Positions 38,622-48,788 are shown, numbered from the stretch's first letter. The stretch: 64,000 nt of DNA from Shinella sp. WSJ-2 (GCF_003432075.1 NZ_QWBU01000012.1:50213-114212), one strand, 5' to 3'. Numbers and translations: made by a program. The notes: a model not told the origin generated them from the letters alone.

Positions 38622-39428
38622 TCAGAGGGCCTGCTTGGGATGGCTCGGGGCGAATTCGGCGACGAGTTCGTGTTTTTCGCCGGGATAGGTCAGCCGCACA
38701 TGGGTGATGTAGACACCGCCGCTCCAGGTGCGGCGCTCGACGACCAGACACGGCGTCCCGGGCGCGATGGCCAGAAGCTCGGCGGTGCGGGCATCGGCAC
38801 CGACGGCGCGGATGCGATGTTCGGCAGCACTCCACGGCACCTGGCTGATCAGCCAGGCCCCCGGCGCCGTGGCCTCGAAGCTCTCGTTTATCGCCTCCGG
38901 CACCGCAGCAAGGTTGATGAGGCGCTCCTCCAGGCAGAAGGGTTGGGCACCGGCGTAATGCAGGGCGGAAATCTCGACGAGGCGGGCCTGTTCGGCGAGC
39001 TCCATCAGACGGCGGTCGGCCGCCTTGGCGGCGCGGCTTAGCCGCGCGCGCCGCTCATAGCGATAAGGCAAGCCGAGCGATTCGACCTCGAGGCGAATAT
39101 CGTGGATTTCCAGCACGGCGGACTGGGCATGCGGATGCGTGACATAGCTGCCGGATTTGCGGCGCCGCTCGATGAGGCCACGTTTGACGAGCTCGGTGAT
39201 CGCCTTGTTCACCGTCATACGCGAGCATTGATACTGCTCGGTCAGCTCGTGCTCGAAGGGAATGCGGTGGCCCGGCGGCCATTCGCCCGACAGGATCTTG
39301 CCCTCTACATCCTCCAGGATGCGGCGGTGCAGCGAGGGCTCCTTGGCCTCGACCACGCTTCTGTCCTCATCGATGGAAATGGTCGCCTCCGGCTTGCCGG
39401 GCGCGGAATCGCCCGGTGGCAAAGTCAT
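38622..39428 (-). CDS. hutC: Histidine utilisation repressor HutC (GntR family)
   Basis: A 268-residue GntR-type regulator. Residues 30-100 form the winged helix (LHRRILEDVEGKILSGEWPPGHRIPFEHELTEQYQCSRMTVNKAI). The UTRA ligand domain occupies about residues 115-265 and ends with VYITHVRLTYPG. Members of the HutC subfamily repress hut genes and are released by urocanate. The ATG at 39428 is used; a roughly 30-residue polar extension precedes the HTH. It lies 19 bp after hutF, so it is co-transcribed and autoregulated through the hutF/hutI operator. Location inside the hut cluster makes the function firm. Confidence 0.95.
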   Translation of the reverse strand: MTLPPGDSAPGKPEATISIDEDRSVVEAKEPSLHRRILEDVEGKILSGEWPPGHRIPFEHELTEQYQCSRMTVNKAITELVKRGLIERRRKSGSYVTHPHAQSAVLEIHDIRLEVESLGLPYRYERRARLSRAAKAADRRLMELAEQARLVEISALHYAGAQPFCLEERLINLAAVPEAINESFEATAPGAWLISQVPWSAAEHRIRAVGADARTAELLAIAPGTPCLVVERRTWSGGVYITHVRLTYPGEKHELVAEFAPSHPKQAL

Positions 39429-39447
39429 AACGCCTTTCAAGGCGGGC

Positions 39448-40794
39448 TCAAGCCTCGGCCAGTGCCCGCATGGTCGCGGTGAAGTGCCGGCCGATCGCCT
39501 CGCGCGCCACATGGCGGCCACCTTTGACCTGCTTGCGGCCATGGACCCAGACGCAATCGACCTCGGCGCCATTGGCGAAGATCCAGCCGTCAAGCAGCGC
39601 ATCGCCGTCGAGATCGAGGCCGTGGCGGGTCTTCACGCTGACGAAATCGGCGGCCTTTCCAGCCGCAATGCCCGATTCGGCGCCGAGGGCAGCGGCACCG
39701 CCGATCAGTGCGCCATCGAACAGCGCGCGTCCGGTGGAACCACCGGGTACCGCCAGTACATTGCGGGCGCGGTGGAAGAGGCGCTGCGAATATTCGAGCT
39801 GGCGCAACTCATCCGGCAGGCCGATCAGCACATTCGAATCGGAGCCGACGCCATAGCGGCCACCGGCGGCGAAGAAGTCGGGCGCGGGGAAGGTACCATC
39901 GCCGAGATTGGCTTCGGTGATCGGGCAAAGGCCGGCAATGGCGCCGGCTTCCGCCATGCCGCGCGTTTCGGCCTCCGTCATATGCGTGGCATGGATGAAG
40001 CACCAGCGGCCATCGACCGCCTGGTTGTCCAGCAGCCATTCCACCGGGCGGCGGCCGGACCAGGCGATGCTGTCCTCCACTTCCTTCATCTGTTCGGAAA
40101 TGTGGATGTGAACCGGCTTGTCGCCCGCCATGGCGACGACGTCGGTCAGCTCATCCGGCGTGACGGCACGCAGGCTGTGCGGCGCGACACCCGTGATGCC
40201 TTCCGGCAGCGCATTCGTTAGCGACCGGCAGCGCTCCAGCAGGCGGCCGTAGGATTGGCGGTCGTTGATGAAGCGGCGCTGCCCCTCGCCCGGCGCCCTA
40301 CCGCCGAAGCCGGCATGGGCGTAGAAGACCGGCAGCAGCGTCAGCGCGATCCCCGTCGCCGACGCGGCCGATGCGATGCGCGCGGCCATCTCGGCGATAT
40401 CGCCATAGTGACCGCCATCCTTGTCATGATGCAGATAGTGGAACTCGCCGACGCGGGTGAAACCGGCTTCGAGCATTTCCACATAGAGCTGGCCGGCGAC
40501 GGCCTCGACGTCGTCGGGCGTCATGGACAGTGCAAAGCGGTACATGACATTGCGCCAGCTCCAGAACGAATCGCTGCCGGGGCCGCGCATTTCCGCAAGG
40601 CCCGCCATACCGCGCTGGAAAGCGTGGCTATGAAGGTTCGGCATGCCCGCGACCACCGTGTCGTGGCGCTCGTCGCTTGCAACGGATGAAACACCGGTCT
40701 CGACGGATGCGATACGACCGCTTTCGACGGCGATCCGAACATCCTTTGCCCAGCCACTGGCGAGCAGCGCCTGCCTTGCATGAATGACGGCCAT
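39448..40794 (-). CDS. hutF: Formimidoylglutamate deiminase
   Basis: A 448-residue amidohydrolase that converts N-formimidoyl-L-glutamate to N-formyl-L-glutamate and ammonia. Metal-binding and catalytic motifs are visible: PNLHSHAFQRGMAG near residue 55, the second metal His in VHIHISEQMKEVED, HATHMTEAE, and the Asp in GVGSDSNVLIGLPDELRQLEYSQRL. The ATG at 40794 follows GGGAGGGACGGGCA. Its presence together with HutG shows the five-step histidine pathway instead of the four-step HuGT route. It is divergent from hutI across a HutC-type operator. Confidence 0.96.
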   Translation of the reverse strand: MAVIHARQALLASGWAKDVRIAVESGRIASVETGVSSVASDERHDTVVAGMPNLHSHAFQRGMAGLAEMRGPGSDSFWSWRNVMYRFALSMTPDDVEAVAGQLYVEMLEAGFTRVGEFHYLHHDKDGGHYGDIAEMAARIASAASATGIALTLLPVFYAHAGFGGRAPGEGQRRFINDRQSYGRLLERCRSLTNALPEGITGVAPHSLRAVTPDELTDVVAMAGDKPVHIHISEQMKEVEDSIAWSGRRPVEWLLDNQAVDGRWCFIHATHMTEAETRGMAEAGAIAGLCPITEANLGDGTFPAPDFFAAGGRYGVGSDSNVLIGLPDELRQLEYSQRLFHRARNVLAVPGGSTGRALFDGALIGGAAALGAESGIAAGKAADFVSVKTRHGLDLDGDALLDGWIFANGAEVDCVWVHGRKQVKGGRHVAREAIGRHFTATMRALAEA

Positions 40795-40850
40795 TGCCCG
40801 TCCCTCCCTTCCCGATTGTCCCTGCCTGACGCCCAACCGGCAAAATGCCT

Positions 40851-40879
40851 CTTGCGCCCCTGATGATTATGTATATACA
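40851..40879 (+). promoter_or_regulatory. Promoter of hutIHGUD
   Basis: CTTGCG (40851-40856) and TATACA (40874-40879) are 17 bp apart. The predicted start is near 40886, 25 nt before the hutI ATG. The -10 lies inside the palindrome recognised by a GntR/HutC-type repressor. Confidence 0.55.
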
Positions 40880-40880
40880 T
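40869..40880. promoter_or_regulatory. HutC operator palindrome
   Basis: ATGTATATACAT is a perfect 12-bp palindrome whose GTATATAC core fits the GT-N-TA-N-AC pattern of HutC-subfamily GntR operators. It sits between divergent hutF and hutI and covers the likely -10 of hutI, so binding of HutC would block RNA polymerase in at least the plus direction. Confidence 0.7.
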
Positions 40881-40910
40881 TATATCCATCACAGGGAAGA
40901 GGCAATCACC

Positions 40911-42134
40911 ATGACGGCAACGGAAAAGGACACGGCCCGCGTCTGGCGCAATGCACGGCTCGCGACGCTCAAGGAAAGCCTACCGGGTCTCGGTATCGTC
41001 GAGAACGGCGCCATCGCCGTGGTGGACGGCCGCATCGCCTATGCCGGCCCCGAGGCCGATCTTCCCGCCGAATTTGCCGCGGCCGAAAGCGTCGATTGCG
41101 AAGGCCGCTGGATCACCCCCGGCCTCGTCGATTGCCACACCCACCTCGTCCATGCCGGCGACCGCGCCCATGAATTCGAGCTGCGTCTTGCCGGCGCTTC
41201 CTATGAAGAGATCGCGCGGGCCGGCGGCGGCATCGTCTCCTCCGTCAAGGCCTTGCGGGACGCGAGCGTGGACGATCTCGTGCGCCAGACGCTGCCGCGC
41301 CTTGATGCACTGATCGCCGAAGGCGTGACGACGGTCGAGCTGAAATCCGGCTACGGCCTCGATACGGAAAACGAAGTGAAGTCGCTGCGTGCCGCCCGCC
41401 GTGTCGCCGATGAGCGCGACATCACCGTGCGCACCACCTTCCTCGGGGCGCATGCGCTGCCGCCGGAAATGAAGGGCGACAAGACCGCCTACATCGACAA
41501 GGTGGTGAACGAGATGCTGCCGGCCGTCGCTGCCGAGGGTCTTGCCGACGCCGTCGATGGCTTCTGCGAGGGCATCGCCTTCTCGACGGACGAGATGAAG
41601 CGGGTCTTCGATGCCGCCAAGGCGCATGGCCTGCCGGTAAAGCTGCATGCCGACCAGCTTTCCAACCTGCACGGTGCAGCGCTTGCCGCCGACTATGGCG
41701 CGCTTTCGGCCGATCACCTCGAATATACCGACGATGCGGGTGCGGCCGCCATGGCGAAAGCCGGCACCGTCGCCGTCATCCTGCCCGGCGCCTTCTATTT
41801 CATCCGTGAAACCAAGAAGCCGCCGATCGATCTCTTCCGCAAGCACGGCGTCAAGATGGCCGTGGCCACCGACAGCAATCCCGGCACCTCGCCGCTGACC
41901 TCCCTCCTCCTTACCATGAACATGGCCGCAACCCTCTTCGGCATGACCGTCGAGGAATGCATCGCCGGCACGACGCGCGAAGCCGCGCGTGCGCTGGGCC
42001 TGGTCGATGAAGTGGGGACGCTGGAGGCTGGAAAATGGGCCGATTTCGTCCTCTGGGACATCGGCCGGCCGGCGGAACTGGTCTATCGCATGGGCTTCAA
42101 CCCCATGTTTGCCCGTATCCGCAGCGGACATTGA
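40911..42134 (+). CDS. hutI: Imidazolonepropionase
   Basis: A 407-residue zinc/iron amidohydrolase that hydrolyses 4-imidazolone-5-propanoate to N-formimidoyl-L-glutamate. The N-terminal metal motif [28 protein letters not shown] is near residue 77. [20 protein letters not shown] and the Asp in [12 protein letters not shown] complete the active site. The ATG at 40911 follows AGGGAAGAGG at a good distance. It is the first gene of hutI-H-G-U-D and lies 40 bp ahead of hutH. The cytoplasmic location and standard length leave no doubt. Confidence 0.97.
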   Translation: MTATEKDTARVWRNARLATLKESLPGLGIVENGAIAVVDGRIAYAGPEADLPAEFAAAESVDCEGRWITPGLVDCHTHLVHAGDRAHEFELRLAGASYEEIARAGGGIVSSVKALRDASVDDLVRQTLPRLDALIAEGVTTVELKSGYGLDTENEVKSLRAARRVADERDITVRTTFLGAHALPPEMKGDKTAYIDKVVNEMLPAVAAEGLADAVDGFCEGIAFSTDEMKRVFDAAKAHGLPVKLHADQLSNLHGAALAADYGALSADHLEYTDDAGAAAMAKAGTVAVILPGAFYFIRETKKPPIDLFRKHGVKMAVATDSNPGTSPLTSLLLTMNMAATLFGMTVEECIAGTTREAARALGLVDEVGTLEAGKWADFVLWDIGRPAELVYRMGFNPMFARIRSGH

Positions 42135-42174
42135 TCACTCTTTGCGCAGCCGAGAGCTGCATCGGGGAATAAAC

Positions 42175-43710
42175 ATGACGATCACGCTTCACCCGGGCTC
42201 CGTGCCCCTGAAAACCCTTGAAACCATCTACTGGACCGGCGAGGCCACCAGGCTCGACGCCTCCTTCGACGCCGGCATCGAGAAGGCCGCCGCCCGGATC
42301 GCGGAAATCGCCGCCGGCGACGCGCCGGTCTACGGCATCAACACCGGTTTCGGCAAACTCGCCTCGATCAAGATCGCGCCGGCCGATGTCGCCACGCTCC
42401 AGCGCAACCTGATCCTGTCGCATTGCTGCGGCGTCGGTAAACCGCTGTCGGAAAACATCGTGCGCCTCGTCATGGCGCTGAAACTGATCTCGCTCGGCCG
42501 CGGCGCCTCCGGCGTGCGCATCGAGATCGTCCGCCTTCTCGAGGCCATGCAGGCCAGGGGCGTCATCCCGGTCATTCCGGAACAGGGCTCCGTCGGCGCC
42601 TCCGGCGATCTCGCACCGCTCGCCCATATGGCGGCGGCGATGCTCGGCGAAGGGGAAGCCTTCTATGCCGGCGAACGTCTGCGTGGCGGCGAAGCCCTCG
42701 CCAAGGCCGGCCTTAAACCCGTCATTCTCGCCGCCAAGGAAGGCCTTGCCCTAATCAACGGTACGCAGGTTTCCACCGCGCTGGCGCTCGCCGGCCTCTT
42801 CCGTGCGCACCGCGCCGCCCAGGCCGCCCTCGTCACCGGCGCGCTCTCCACCGATGCCGCGATGGGCTCCTCCGCACCGTTCCATCCCGATATCCACACG
42901 CTGCGCGGCCACCAGGGCCAGATCGACGCCGCCGCTTCGCTGCGCGCACTACTGTCCGGCTCCGTCATCCGCGAAAGCCACATCACCGGCGACGAGCGCG
43001 TGCAGGATCCCTATTGCATCCGCTGCCAGCCGCAGGTCGACGGTGCCTGCCTCGATCTCCTGCGCTCGGCCGCCCGCACGCTCGAAATCGAAGCCAATGC
43101 CGTCACCGATAACCCGCTCGTCCTCTCCGACAACAGCGTCGTCTCGGGCGGCAACTTCCACGCCGAGCCGGTCGCCTTCGCCGCCGACCAGATCGCCATC
43201 GCCGTCTGCGAAGTCGGTGCGATCGCCCAGCGCCGCATCGCGCTGCTGGTCGATCCGGCCCTGTCCTTCGGCCTGCCGGCCTTCCTTGCCAAGAAGCCGG
43301 GCCTCAATTCCGGCCTGATGATCGCAGAAGTCACCTCGGCCGCGCTGATGAGCGAAAACAAGCAGATGGCGCATCCGGCCTCGGTCGATTCGACGCCGAC
43401 CTCCGCCAACCAGGAAGACCACGTCTCCATGGCCTGCCACGGCGCCCGCCGCCTGCTGCGCATGACGGAAAACCTCTCCGCCATCGTCGGCATCGAAGCG
43501 CTCGCCGCAGCCCAGGGCATCGAGTTCCGCGCGCCGCTCGTCACCAGCCCGGAGTTGCAGAAGGTCATCGCGGCGCTGCGCACCGTCGTCGCCACGCTGG
43601 AGGAAGACCGCTACATGGCGCCGGACCTTGCCGCCGCCGGCACCTTCGTCACCTCGGCTGCGCTGGCCGCTTCGGTCTCCAAGGGCATCCTGCCGGTGCT
43701 GGGGGCATAA
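42175..43710 (+). CDS. hutH: Histidine ammonia-lyase
   Basis: A 511-residue enzyme that eliminates ammonia from histidine to give urocanate, the first and committed step. The Ala-Ser-Gly triad that cyclises to the MIO prosthetic group lies in [15 protein letters not shown] near residue 143. The catalytic Tyr region [11 protein letters not shown] is near residue 54, and the C-terminal [20 protein letters not shown] is conserved. The frame is open into hutI, but the ATG at 42175 is the true start. It is followed after 1 bp by the GTG of hutG. Confidence 0.97.
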   Translation: MTITLHPGSVPLKTLETIYWTGEATRLDASFDAGIEKAAARIAEIAAGDAPVYGINTGFGKLASIKIAPADVATLQRNLILSHCCGVGKPLSENIVRLVMALKLISLGRGASGVRIEIVRLLEAMQARGVIPVIPEQGSVGASGDLAPLAHMAAAMLGEGEAFYAGERLRGGEALAKAGLKPVILAAKEGLALINGTQVSTALALAGLFRAHRAAQAALVTGALSTDAAMGSSAPFHPDIHTLRGHQGQIDAAASLRALLSGSVIRESHITGDERVQDPYCIRCQPQVDGACLDLLRSAARTLEIEANAVTDNPLVLSDNSVVSGGNFHAEPVAFAADQIAIAVCEVGAIAQRRIALLVDPALSFGLPAFLAKKPGLNSGLMIAEVTSAALMSENKQMAHPASVDSTPTSANQEDHVSMACHGARRLLRMTENLSAIVGIEALAAAQGIEFRAPLVTSPELQKVIAALRTVVATLEEDRYMAPDLAAAGTFVTSAALAASVSKGILPVLGA

Positions 43711-43711
43711 G

Positions 43712-44512
43712 GTGGCGGTCTTCGAAACCCATCAGGGCACCTCGCCCGTCATTCTCGCCTTCCCGCATACCGGCACGGATGTCCCGGCCGATATCTGGGC
43801 GCGCCTTGATGACAACGGCCGCATCCTTGCCGATACGGACTGGCACATCGAACGCCTCTATGACGGCCTGCTGGCGAGCGCGACGACCGTGCGCGCCACG
43901 TTCCACCGCTATGTCATCGACGCCAACCGCGATCCCGCGGGCGTCAGCCTCTATCCCGGCCAGAACACGACAGGCCTCGTTCCAGAAACGGATTTCGACG
44001 GCACGCCGATCTGGAAGGACGGCGAGGCGCCGACCGAAGCCGATATCGCCTATCGGCTCGCCAATTTCCACGCGCCCTACCACGCGGCCCTCGCTGCTGA
44101 AATCGAGCGCGTGAAGGCGATCCACGGCGTGGCGATCCTTTACGATTGCCACTCGATCCGCTCGCTAATCCCCTTCCTGTTCGAAGGCCGGCTGCCGGAT
44201 TTCAACGTCGGTACCGACATGGGCCGCACCTGCGACAAGGCGATCGAAATGGCGACCTACGAGGTCTGCGCTTCGGCCGAAGGTTATACCAGCATCCTCA
44301 ATGGCCGCTTCAAGGGCGGCTGGACGACACGCCACTATGGCAAGACGGAGACCGGCGTGCACGCCATCCAGATGGAGCTTGCACAGGTCAGCCACCTTGC
44401 CACGGAGGCCCCGCCCTTCGATCTCGACGAGGCGAAGGCCGCAAAGCTCCGCATTCCTCTCAAAGACATCCTGCAACGCATCGAGGCGCTTGCCTCCACC
44501 CTGACACGCTGA
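43712..44512 (+). CDS. hutG: N-formylglutamate deformylase
   Basis: A 266-residue member of the N-formylglutamate amidohydrolase family, hydrolysing N-formyl-L-glutamate to glutamate and formate, the last step of the pathway. Family motifs include [13 protein letters not shown] near the start, [35 protein letters not shown] and [21 protein letters not shown]. The start is a GTG at 43712, only 1 bp after the hutH stop, with AAG just upstream, so translation is probably coupled. Upstream residues in this frame overlap hutH and are not used. It is followed by hutU after 16 bp. Confidence 0.94.
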   Translation: MAVFETHQGTSPVILAFPHTGTDVPADIWARLDDNGRILADTDWHIERLYDGLLASATTVRATFHRYVIDANRDPAGVSLYPGQNTTGLVPETDFDGTPIWKDGEAPTEADIAYRLANFHAPYHAALAAEIERVKAIHGVAILYDCHSIRSLIPFLFEGRLPDFNVGTDMGRTCDKAIEMATYEVCASAEGYTSILNGRFKGGWTTRHYGKTETGVHAIQMELAQVSHLATEAPPFDLDEAKAAKLRIPLKDILQRIEALASTLTR

Positions 44513-44528
44513 ACCGGGAGAACAGCCA

Positions 44529-46205
44529 ATGACCGCCAATCCTCGCCACAACATCCGCGACGTGCGCGCCGCCACCGGCACCGAACTGACCGCCAAGAGC
44601 TGGATGACCGAAGCGCCGCTGCGCATGCTGATGAACAACCTGGATCCGAACGTTGCGGAAAACCCGCATGAGCTGGTCGTCTACGGCGGCATCGGCCGCG
44701 CCGCCCGCACCTGGGCCGATTTCGACAAGATCGTCGCGTCGCTGCGCGATCTCGAAGAAAACGAGACGCTGGTCGTGCAGTCCGGCAAGCCCGTCGGCAT
44801 TTTCCGCACGCACAAGGATGCGCCCCGCGTGCTGATCGCCAATTCCAACCTCGTGCCGCACTGGGCGACCTGGGATCACTTCAACGAGCTGGATAAGAAG
44901 GGTCTTGCCATGTACGGCCAGATGACGGCCGGATCGTGGATCTATATCGGCTCGCAGGGTATCGTTCAGGGCACCTACGAGACCTTCGTGGAAGCCGGCC
45001 GCCAGCACTATAACGGCGACCTCAAGGGCAAGTGGGTGCTGACCGGTGGCCTCGGCGGCATGGGCGGAGCCCAGCCGCTCGCAGCCGTGATGGCCGGCGC
45101 CTCCTGCCTTGCTGTCGAGTGCAACCCCGACTCGATCGATTTCCGCCTGCGCACCCGCTATATCGACGAAAAGGCCGAGACGCTGGACGAAGCGCTCGCG
45201 ATGATCGACCGCTGGACGAAGGCCGGTGAAGCCAAATCCGTCGGCCTGCTCGGCAACGCTGCCGAAATCCTGCCGGAAATGGTTCGCCGCGGCATTCGCC
45301 CCGACATGGTGACCGACCAGACCTCCGCGCACGACCCGATCAACGGCTACCTGCCCAAGGGCTGGACGATGGCTGAGTGGAAGGCAAAGCGCGAAAGCGA
45401 CCCGAAGGCCGTCGAAAAGGCCGCACGCGCCTCGATGCGCGAACATGTCGAAGCGATGATCGCCTTCCAAGACATGGGCATCCCGACCTTCGACTACGGC
45501 AACAACATCCGCCAGGTCGCCAAGGAAGAGGGCCTGGAAAATGCCTTCGCTTTCCCGGGCTTCGTGCCGGCCTATATCCGCCCGCTGTTCTGCCGCGGCA
45601 TCGGCCCGTTCCGCTGGGCGGCCCTGTCCGGCGATCCGGAGGATATCCGCAAGACCGACGCCAAGGTGAAGGAACTGCTGCCCGACAACAAGCACCTGCA
45701 CAACTGGCTCGACATGGCGCAGGAGCGCATCGCCTTCCAGGGCCTTCCGGCGCGCATTTGCTGGGTCGGCCTCGGTGATCGTCACCGCCTCGGCCTCGCC
45801 TTCAACGAGATGGTCAAGAATGGCGAGCTCAAGGCGCCGATCGTCATCGGCCGCGACCACCTCGATTCGGGCTCCGTCGCCTCGCCGAACCGCGAAACGG
45901 AAGCGATGAAGGACGGTTCGGACGCCGTGTCCGACTGGCCGCTGCTCAACGCGCTGCTCAACACTGCCTCGGGCGCGACCTGGGTGTCGCTCCACCACGG
46001 CGGCGGCGTCGGCATGGGCTTCTCGCAGCATTCGGGCGTCGTCATCTGCGCCGACGGCACGGATGCGGCAGCCGAGCGCCTCAGCCGCGTGCTGTGGAAT
46101 GACCCGGCAACCGGCGTCATGCGCCACGCCGATGCGGGCTACGACATCGCGCTTGATTGCGCGAAGGAAAAGGGCCTGCGCCTGCCGGGCATCCTCGGCA
46201 ACTGA
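44529..46205 (+). CDS. hutU: Urocanate hydratase
   Basis: A 558-residue NAD-dependent enzyme that hydrates urocanate to 4-imidazolone-5-propanoate. The NAD-binding segment [17 protein letters not shown] is near residue 170. The family stretch [19 protein letters not shown] is near residue 480, and the substrate-site region [12 protein letters not shown] also fits. The ATG at 44529 follows CGGGAG. The stop TGA overlaps the ATG of hutD (TGATG). All core catabolic steps from histidine to glutamate are then present in this cluster. Confidence 0.97.
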   Translation: MTANPRHNIRDVRAATGTELTAKSWMTEAPLRMLMNNLDPNVAENPHELVVYGGIGRAARTWADFDKIVASLRDLEENETLVVQSGKPVGIFRTHKDAPRVLIANSNLVPHWATWDHFNELDKKGLAMYGQMTAGSWIYIGSQGIVQGTYETFVEAGRQHYNGDLKGKWVLTGGLGGMGGAQPLAAVMAGASCLAVECNPDSIDFRLRTRYIDEKAETLDEALAMIDRWTKAGEAKSVGLLGNAAEILPEMVRRGIRPDMVTDQTSAHDPINGYLPKGWTMAEWKAKRESDPKAVEKAARASMREHVEAMIAFQDMGIPTFDYGNNIRQVAKEEGLENAFAFPGFVPAYIRPLFCRGIGPFRWAALSGDPEDIRKTDAKVKELLPDNKHLHNWLDMAQERIAFQGLPARICWVGLGDRHRLGLAFNEMVKNGELKAPIVIGRDHLDSGSVASPNRETEAMKDGSDAVSDWPLLNALLNTASGATWVSLHHGGGVGMGFSQHSGVVICADGTDAAAERLSRVLWNDPATGVMRHADAGYDIALDCAKEKGLRLPGILGN

Positions 46206-46783
46206 TGGCGAAGCTCCTTCGCAACGCCGACCATCGCCGCATGCCGTGGAAGAACGGCGGCGGCGAGACGGTCGAGGTGATCGTCCATCCGGAAGGCGCG
46301 AGCCTTTCGGATTTCTGCTGGCGCGTCAGCATGGCGACTGTGGCGAGCGACGGGCCGTTCTCGGTCTTTCCCGGCATCGACCGCACGCTGGCGGTGCTCT
46401 CCGGCGAGGGCATGGATCTCTCCATCGAGGGCCTGGGTGACCGGCTGCTGACGCCGGCTTCCGCCCCGCTGCCCTTCCCCGCCGATGCACCCACCACGGC
46501 GCGCCTGACCCACGGCCCGATCACCGATCTCAACGTGATGACACGGCGCGGTGTCTTCGGTCATACGCTCACGCATCATGTCGTCACGGGCTCGACGGCG
46601 CTTCCGGCATCGTCAGGCGAACGCCTGCTGCTGGCGCTCGAACCACTCGGCGTGTCCACCGCGGAAGGCCTGATCGGCCTCCAGCCGCTCGATGCTCTGG
46701 TGCTCGGCGGCTCGGAGAAGGCCGACGTGCTGGCCGCTGGCGAACGCAGCGCGTTCTATCTGGTAGAAATCACTCCCGCCTGA
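46205..46783 (+). CDS. hutD: HutD family protein
   Basis: A 192-residue bicupin-like protein starting [22 protein letters not shown], the HutD hallmark (M-x-WKNGGG-x-T). Further conserved blocks are WRVSMATVASDGPFSVFPGIDRTLAVLSG and TDLNVMTRRGVF. In Pseudomonas HutD is thought to govern the upper limit of hut activity, perhaps by binding formylglutamate; no catalytic step is assigned. The ATG overlaps the hutU stop by one base, indicating coupling. It ends the plus-strand hut operon; the next gene is 84 bp away. Confidence 0.93.
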   Translation: MAKLLRNADHRRMPWKNGGGETVEVIVHPEGASLSDFCWRVSMATVASDGPFSVFPGIDRTLAVLSGEGMDLSIEGLGDRLLTPASAPLPFPADAPTTARLTHGPITDLNVMTRRGVFGHTLTHHVVTGSTALPASSGERLLLALEPLGVSTAEGLIGLQPLDALVLGGSEKADVLAAGERSAFYLVEITPA

Positions 46784-46867
46784 GCCATCGGCGCAAGCGA
46801 TTTCCTTGTCCGCACTTCTGTGGAGTGCTACCTCCCGGCACATCAATTTTTGCCGGGAGATATTTTG

Positions 46868-47854
46868 ATGAGACATCGCAAATTCGGCCGCACGGGTTTT
46901 ACCACCACGGATATCGGTTTCGGCGCCTGGCAGATCGGCGGCGCCTGGGGTGACGTCAGCGAGACCGACGGCCGCGCCGCCCTCAATGCCGCGCTCGACG
47001 CCGGCATGAGCTTCATCGATACCGCCGACGTCTATGGCGACGGCCGCTCGGAAAAGATCATCGCCGATGTGCTAAAGGATCGCGGCGGCCAGCGCCCGAT
47101 GGTCGCCACCAAGGCCGGCCGCCGGCTCTCGCCGCATGTCGCCGACGGCTACACCAAGGCCAATCTCGAAGGCTTCATCGACCGCAGCCTGAAAAACCTC
47201 GGCGTCGAGCGCCTCGACCTCGTGCAGCTGCATTGCCCGCCGACCGACGTCTATTACCGCCCCGAGGTCTTCCAGGCGCTGGACGAGATCAAGGCCGCCG
47301 GCAAGATCGCCAATTACGGCGTCAGCGTCGAGAAGGTCGAGGAAGCGCTGAAGGCGATCGAATATCCCGGCGTCGTCAGCGTGCAGATCATCTACAACAT
47401 CTTCCGCCAGCGCCCGGCGGCGCTGTTCTTCAAGGAAGCCGCCCGGCGCCAGGTCGCCGTCATCGCCCGCGTGCCGCTGGCAAGCGGTCTGCTCTCCGGC
47501 AAGATCACCCGCGAAACGGCCTTTGCCGCCGATGACCACCGCAACTTCAACCGCAACGGCGATGCCTTCGATGTCGGCGAGACCTTTGCCGGCGTGCCCT
47601 TCGAGACCGGCCTGCAGGCCGTCGAGGAAATCCGCGCGCTGGTGCCGGCAAGTCAGACCATGGCGGCCTTCGCGCTGCGCTGGATCCTGATGGCAGATGC
47701 CGTCAGCGTCGTCATTCCCGGTGCCCGCAATGCTGAGCAGGCCGAGGCCAATGCCAAGGCCGCCGGCCTGCCCGCGATCCCGGAAGACGTCATGGAAGCG
47801 ACGCGCGAGATCTATTACCGCCTCGTCGCGCCGCATGTTCAGCATCGCTGGTAA
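46868..47854 (+). CDS. Aldo/keto reductase
   Basis: A 328-residue NADPH-dependent (beta/alpha)8-barrel oxidoreductase. The catalytic tetrad is visible: Asp and Tyr in FIDTADVYGDGRSEK, Lys in VATKAGRR, and His in DLVQLHCPP. The cofactor segment ISVVIPGARNAEQAEANAKA lies near the C-terminus. The substrate is unknown. The ATG at 46868 is preceded by CGGGAGAT; an earlier in-frame start at 46820 is not supported by homology. It follows hutD by 84 bp on the same strand and could be read through, but nothing links it to histidine breakdown. Confidence 0.93.
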   Translation: MRHRKFGRTGFTTTDIGFGAWQIGGAWGDVSETDGRAALNAALDAGMSFIDTADVYGDGRSEKIIADVLKDRGGQRPMVATKAGRRLSPHVADGYTKANLEGFIDRSLKNLGVERLDLVQLHCPPTDVYYRPEVFQALDEIKAAGKIANYGVSVEKVEEALKAIEYPGVVSVQIIYNIFRQRPAALFFKEAARRQVAVIARVPLASGLLSGKITRETAFAADDHRNFNRNGDAFDVGETFAGVPFETGLQAVEEIRALVPASQTMAAFALRWILMADAVSVVIPGARNAEQAEANAKAAGLPAIPEDVMEATREIYYRLVAPHVQHRW

Positions 47855-47864
47855 ATCAAAGCGA

Positions 47865-47918
47865 GCGCATAAACGGAAATGATAGCCGACATCAGGTCTA
47901 TCTATTTCGTTTATGCGC
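47865..47918. repeat. 21-bp imperfect inverted repeat
   Basis: GCGCATAAACG followed by GAAATGATAG at 47865-47885 is mirrored by CTATCTATTTCGTTTATGCGC at 47898-47918, around a 12-base loop. The outer 11 bp and inner 5 bp pair perfectly, with a small bulge between. There is no T run, so it is not a simple terminator. It lies 52 bp before the binding-protein ATG and could be an operator or an mRNA stem. Confidence 0.7.
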
Positions 47919-47969
47919 AGCCTCGCGTTACCGTTCCCCATCGGTCACGACAACAACAGGGGAACGACC

Positions 47970-48746
47970 ATGAAGAAAATGCTGCTCGCACTGGCGCTGG
48001 CAGGCTCCACCCTCCTTTCCGCAGCCGCTTCCGCCGAAACGCTGAAGATCGGCACGGAGGGCGCCTACCCGCCCTTCAACTTCCAAGATTCCAACGGCAA
48101 GCTCGGTGGCTTCGACGTGGAAATCGGCCTTGCGCTCTGCGAGAAGATGAAGGTGGAATGCGAAGTCGTCGGCCAGGATTGGGACGGAATCATTCCCGGC
48201 CTTCTCGCCAAGAAATACGACATGATCATCGCCTCGATGTTCATCACCGAAGAGCGCAAGAAGCAGGTCAACTTCACCGACCCCTACTATCTCGCCGCCA
48301 TGACCCATGCCGCGCCGAAAAATTCCGGCATTACGGATTTCACCAATGAAGGCATGAAGGGCAAGACGATCGGCGCCCAGGGCGGCACGACGCAGGCCGA
48401 CTATGCCGCCGCCGTTTATCCCGATGCCGATATCAAGCTCTATCCGACGCAGGATGAAGTGAACCTCGACATGGCAAACGGCCGTCTCGACCTGCAGGTC
48501 GGCGACATGATCCCGCTGCTCGACTGGGTCACCAAGAACGACGACGGCAAGGCCTGCTGCGAACTGATCGGCGAGCCGATCACCGACAAGAAGTTCGTCG
48601 GCGAAGGCGTGGGCATTGCCGTGCGCCAGGAAGACAACGATCTTCGCGAAAAGCTGAACGCCGCCCTGAAGGAAATCCGCGAGGACGGCACATACAAGAA
48701 GATCAACGACAAGTACTTCTCCATCGATATCTACACGATGAAGTAA
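47970..48746 (+). CDS. Amino-acid ABC transporter substrate-binding protein
   Basis: A 258-residue periplasmic binding protein of family 3 (ArgT/HisJ type). The signal peptide is MKKMLLALALAGSTLLSAAASA. The ligand-binding signature IGTEGAYPPFNFQDSNGKLGGFDVEIGLAL follows directly, and the second lobe contains MKGKTIGAQGGTTQADYA. The closest known ligands are basic amino acids (Lys/Arg/ornithine/His), but specificity cannot be read here. No permease or ATPase gene is adjacent, so its transporter partner must be elsewhere. A terminator follows immediately. Its position after the hut cluster suggests, but does not show, histidine uptake. Confidence 0.92.
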   Translation: MKKMLLALALAGSTLLSAAASAETLKIGTEGAYPPFNFQDSNGKLGGFDVEIGLALCEKMKVECEVVGQDWDGIIPGLLAKKYDMIIASMFITEERKKQVNFTDPYYLAAMTHAAPKNSGITDFTNEGMKGKTIGAQGGTTQADYAAAVYPDADIKLYPTQDEVNLDMANGRLDLQVGDMIPLLDWVTKNDDGKACCELIGEPITDKKFVGEGVGIAVRQEDNDLREKLNAALKEIREDGTYKKINDKYFSIDIYTMK

Positions 48747-48753
48747 GGATTTT

Positions 48754-48783
48754 GGGGCGGCTTCGGCCGTCCCTTTTCTTTTC
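48754..48783 (+). terminator. Rho-independent terminator after the binding-protein gene
   Basis: GGGGCGGC (48754-48761) pairs with GCCGTCCC (48766-48773) around a TTCG tetraloop, with one G-U pair, followed by TTTTCTTTT. It lies 7 bp after the stop codon. Confidence 0.9.
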
Positions 48784-48788
48784 CGGCC

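Noticed and set aside
44460..46127. 555-codon minus-strand frame antisense to hutU
   Set aside because: hutU is certain; the antisense product has no family likeness.
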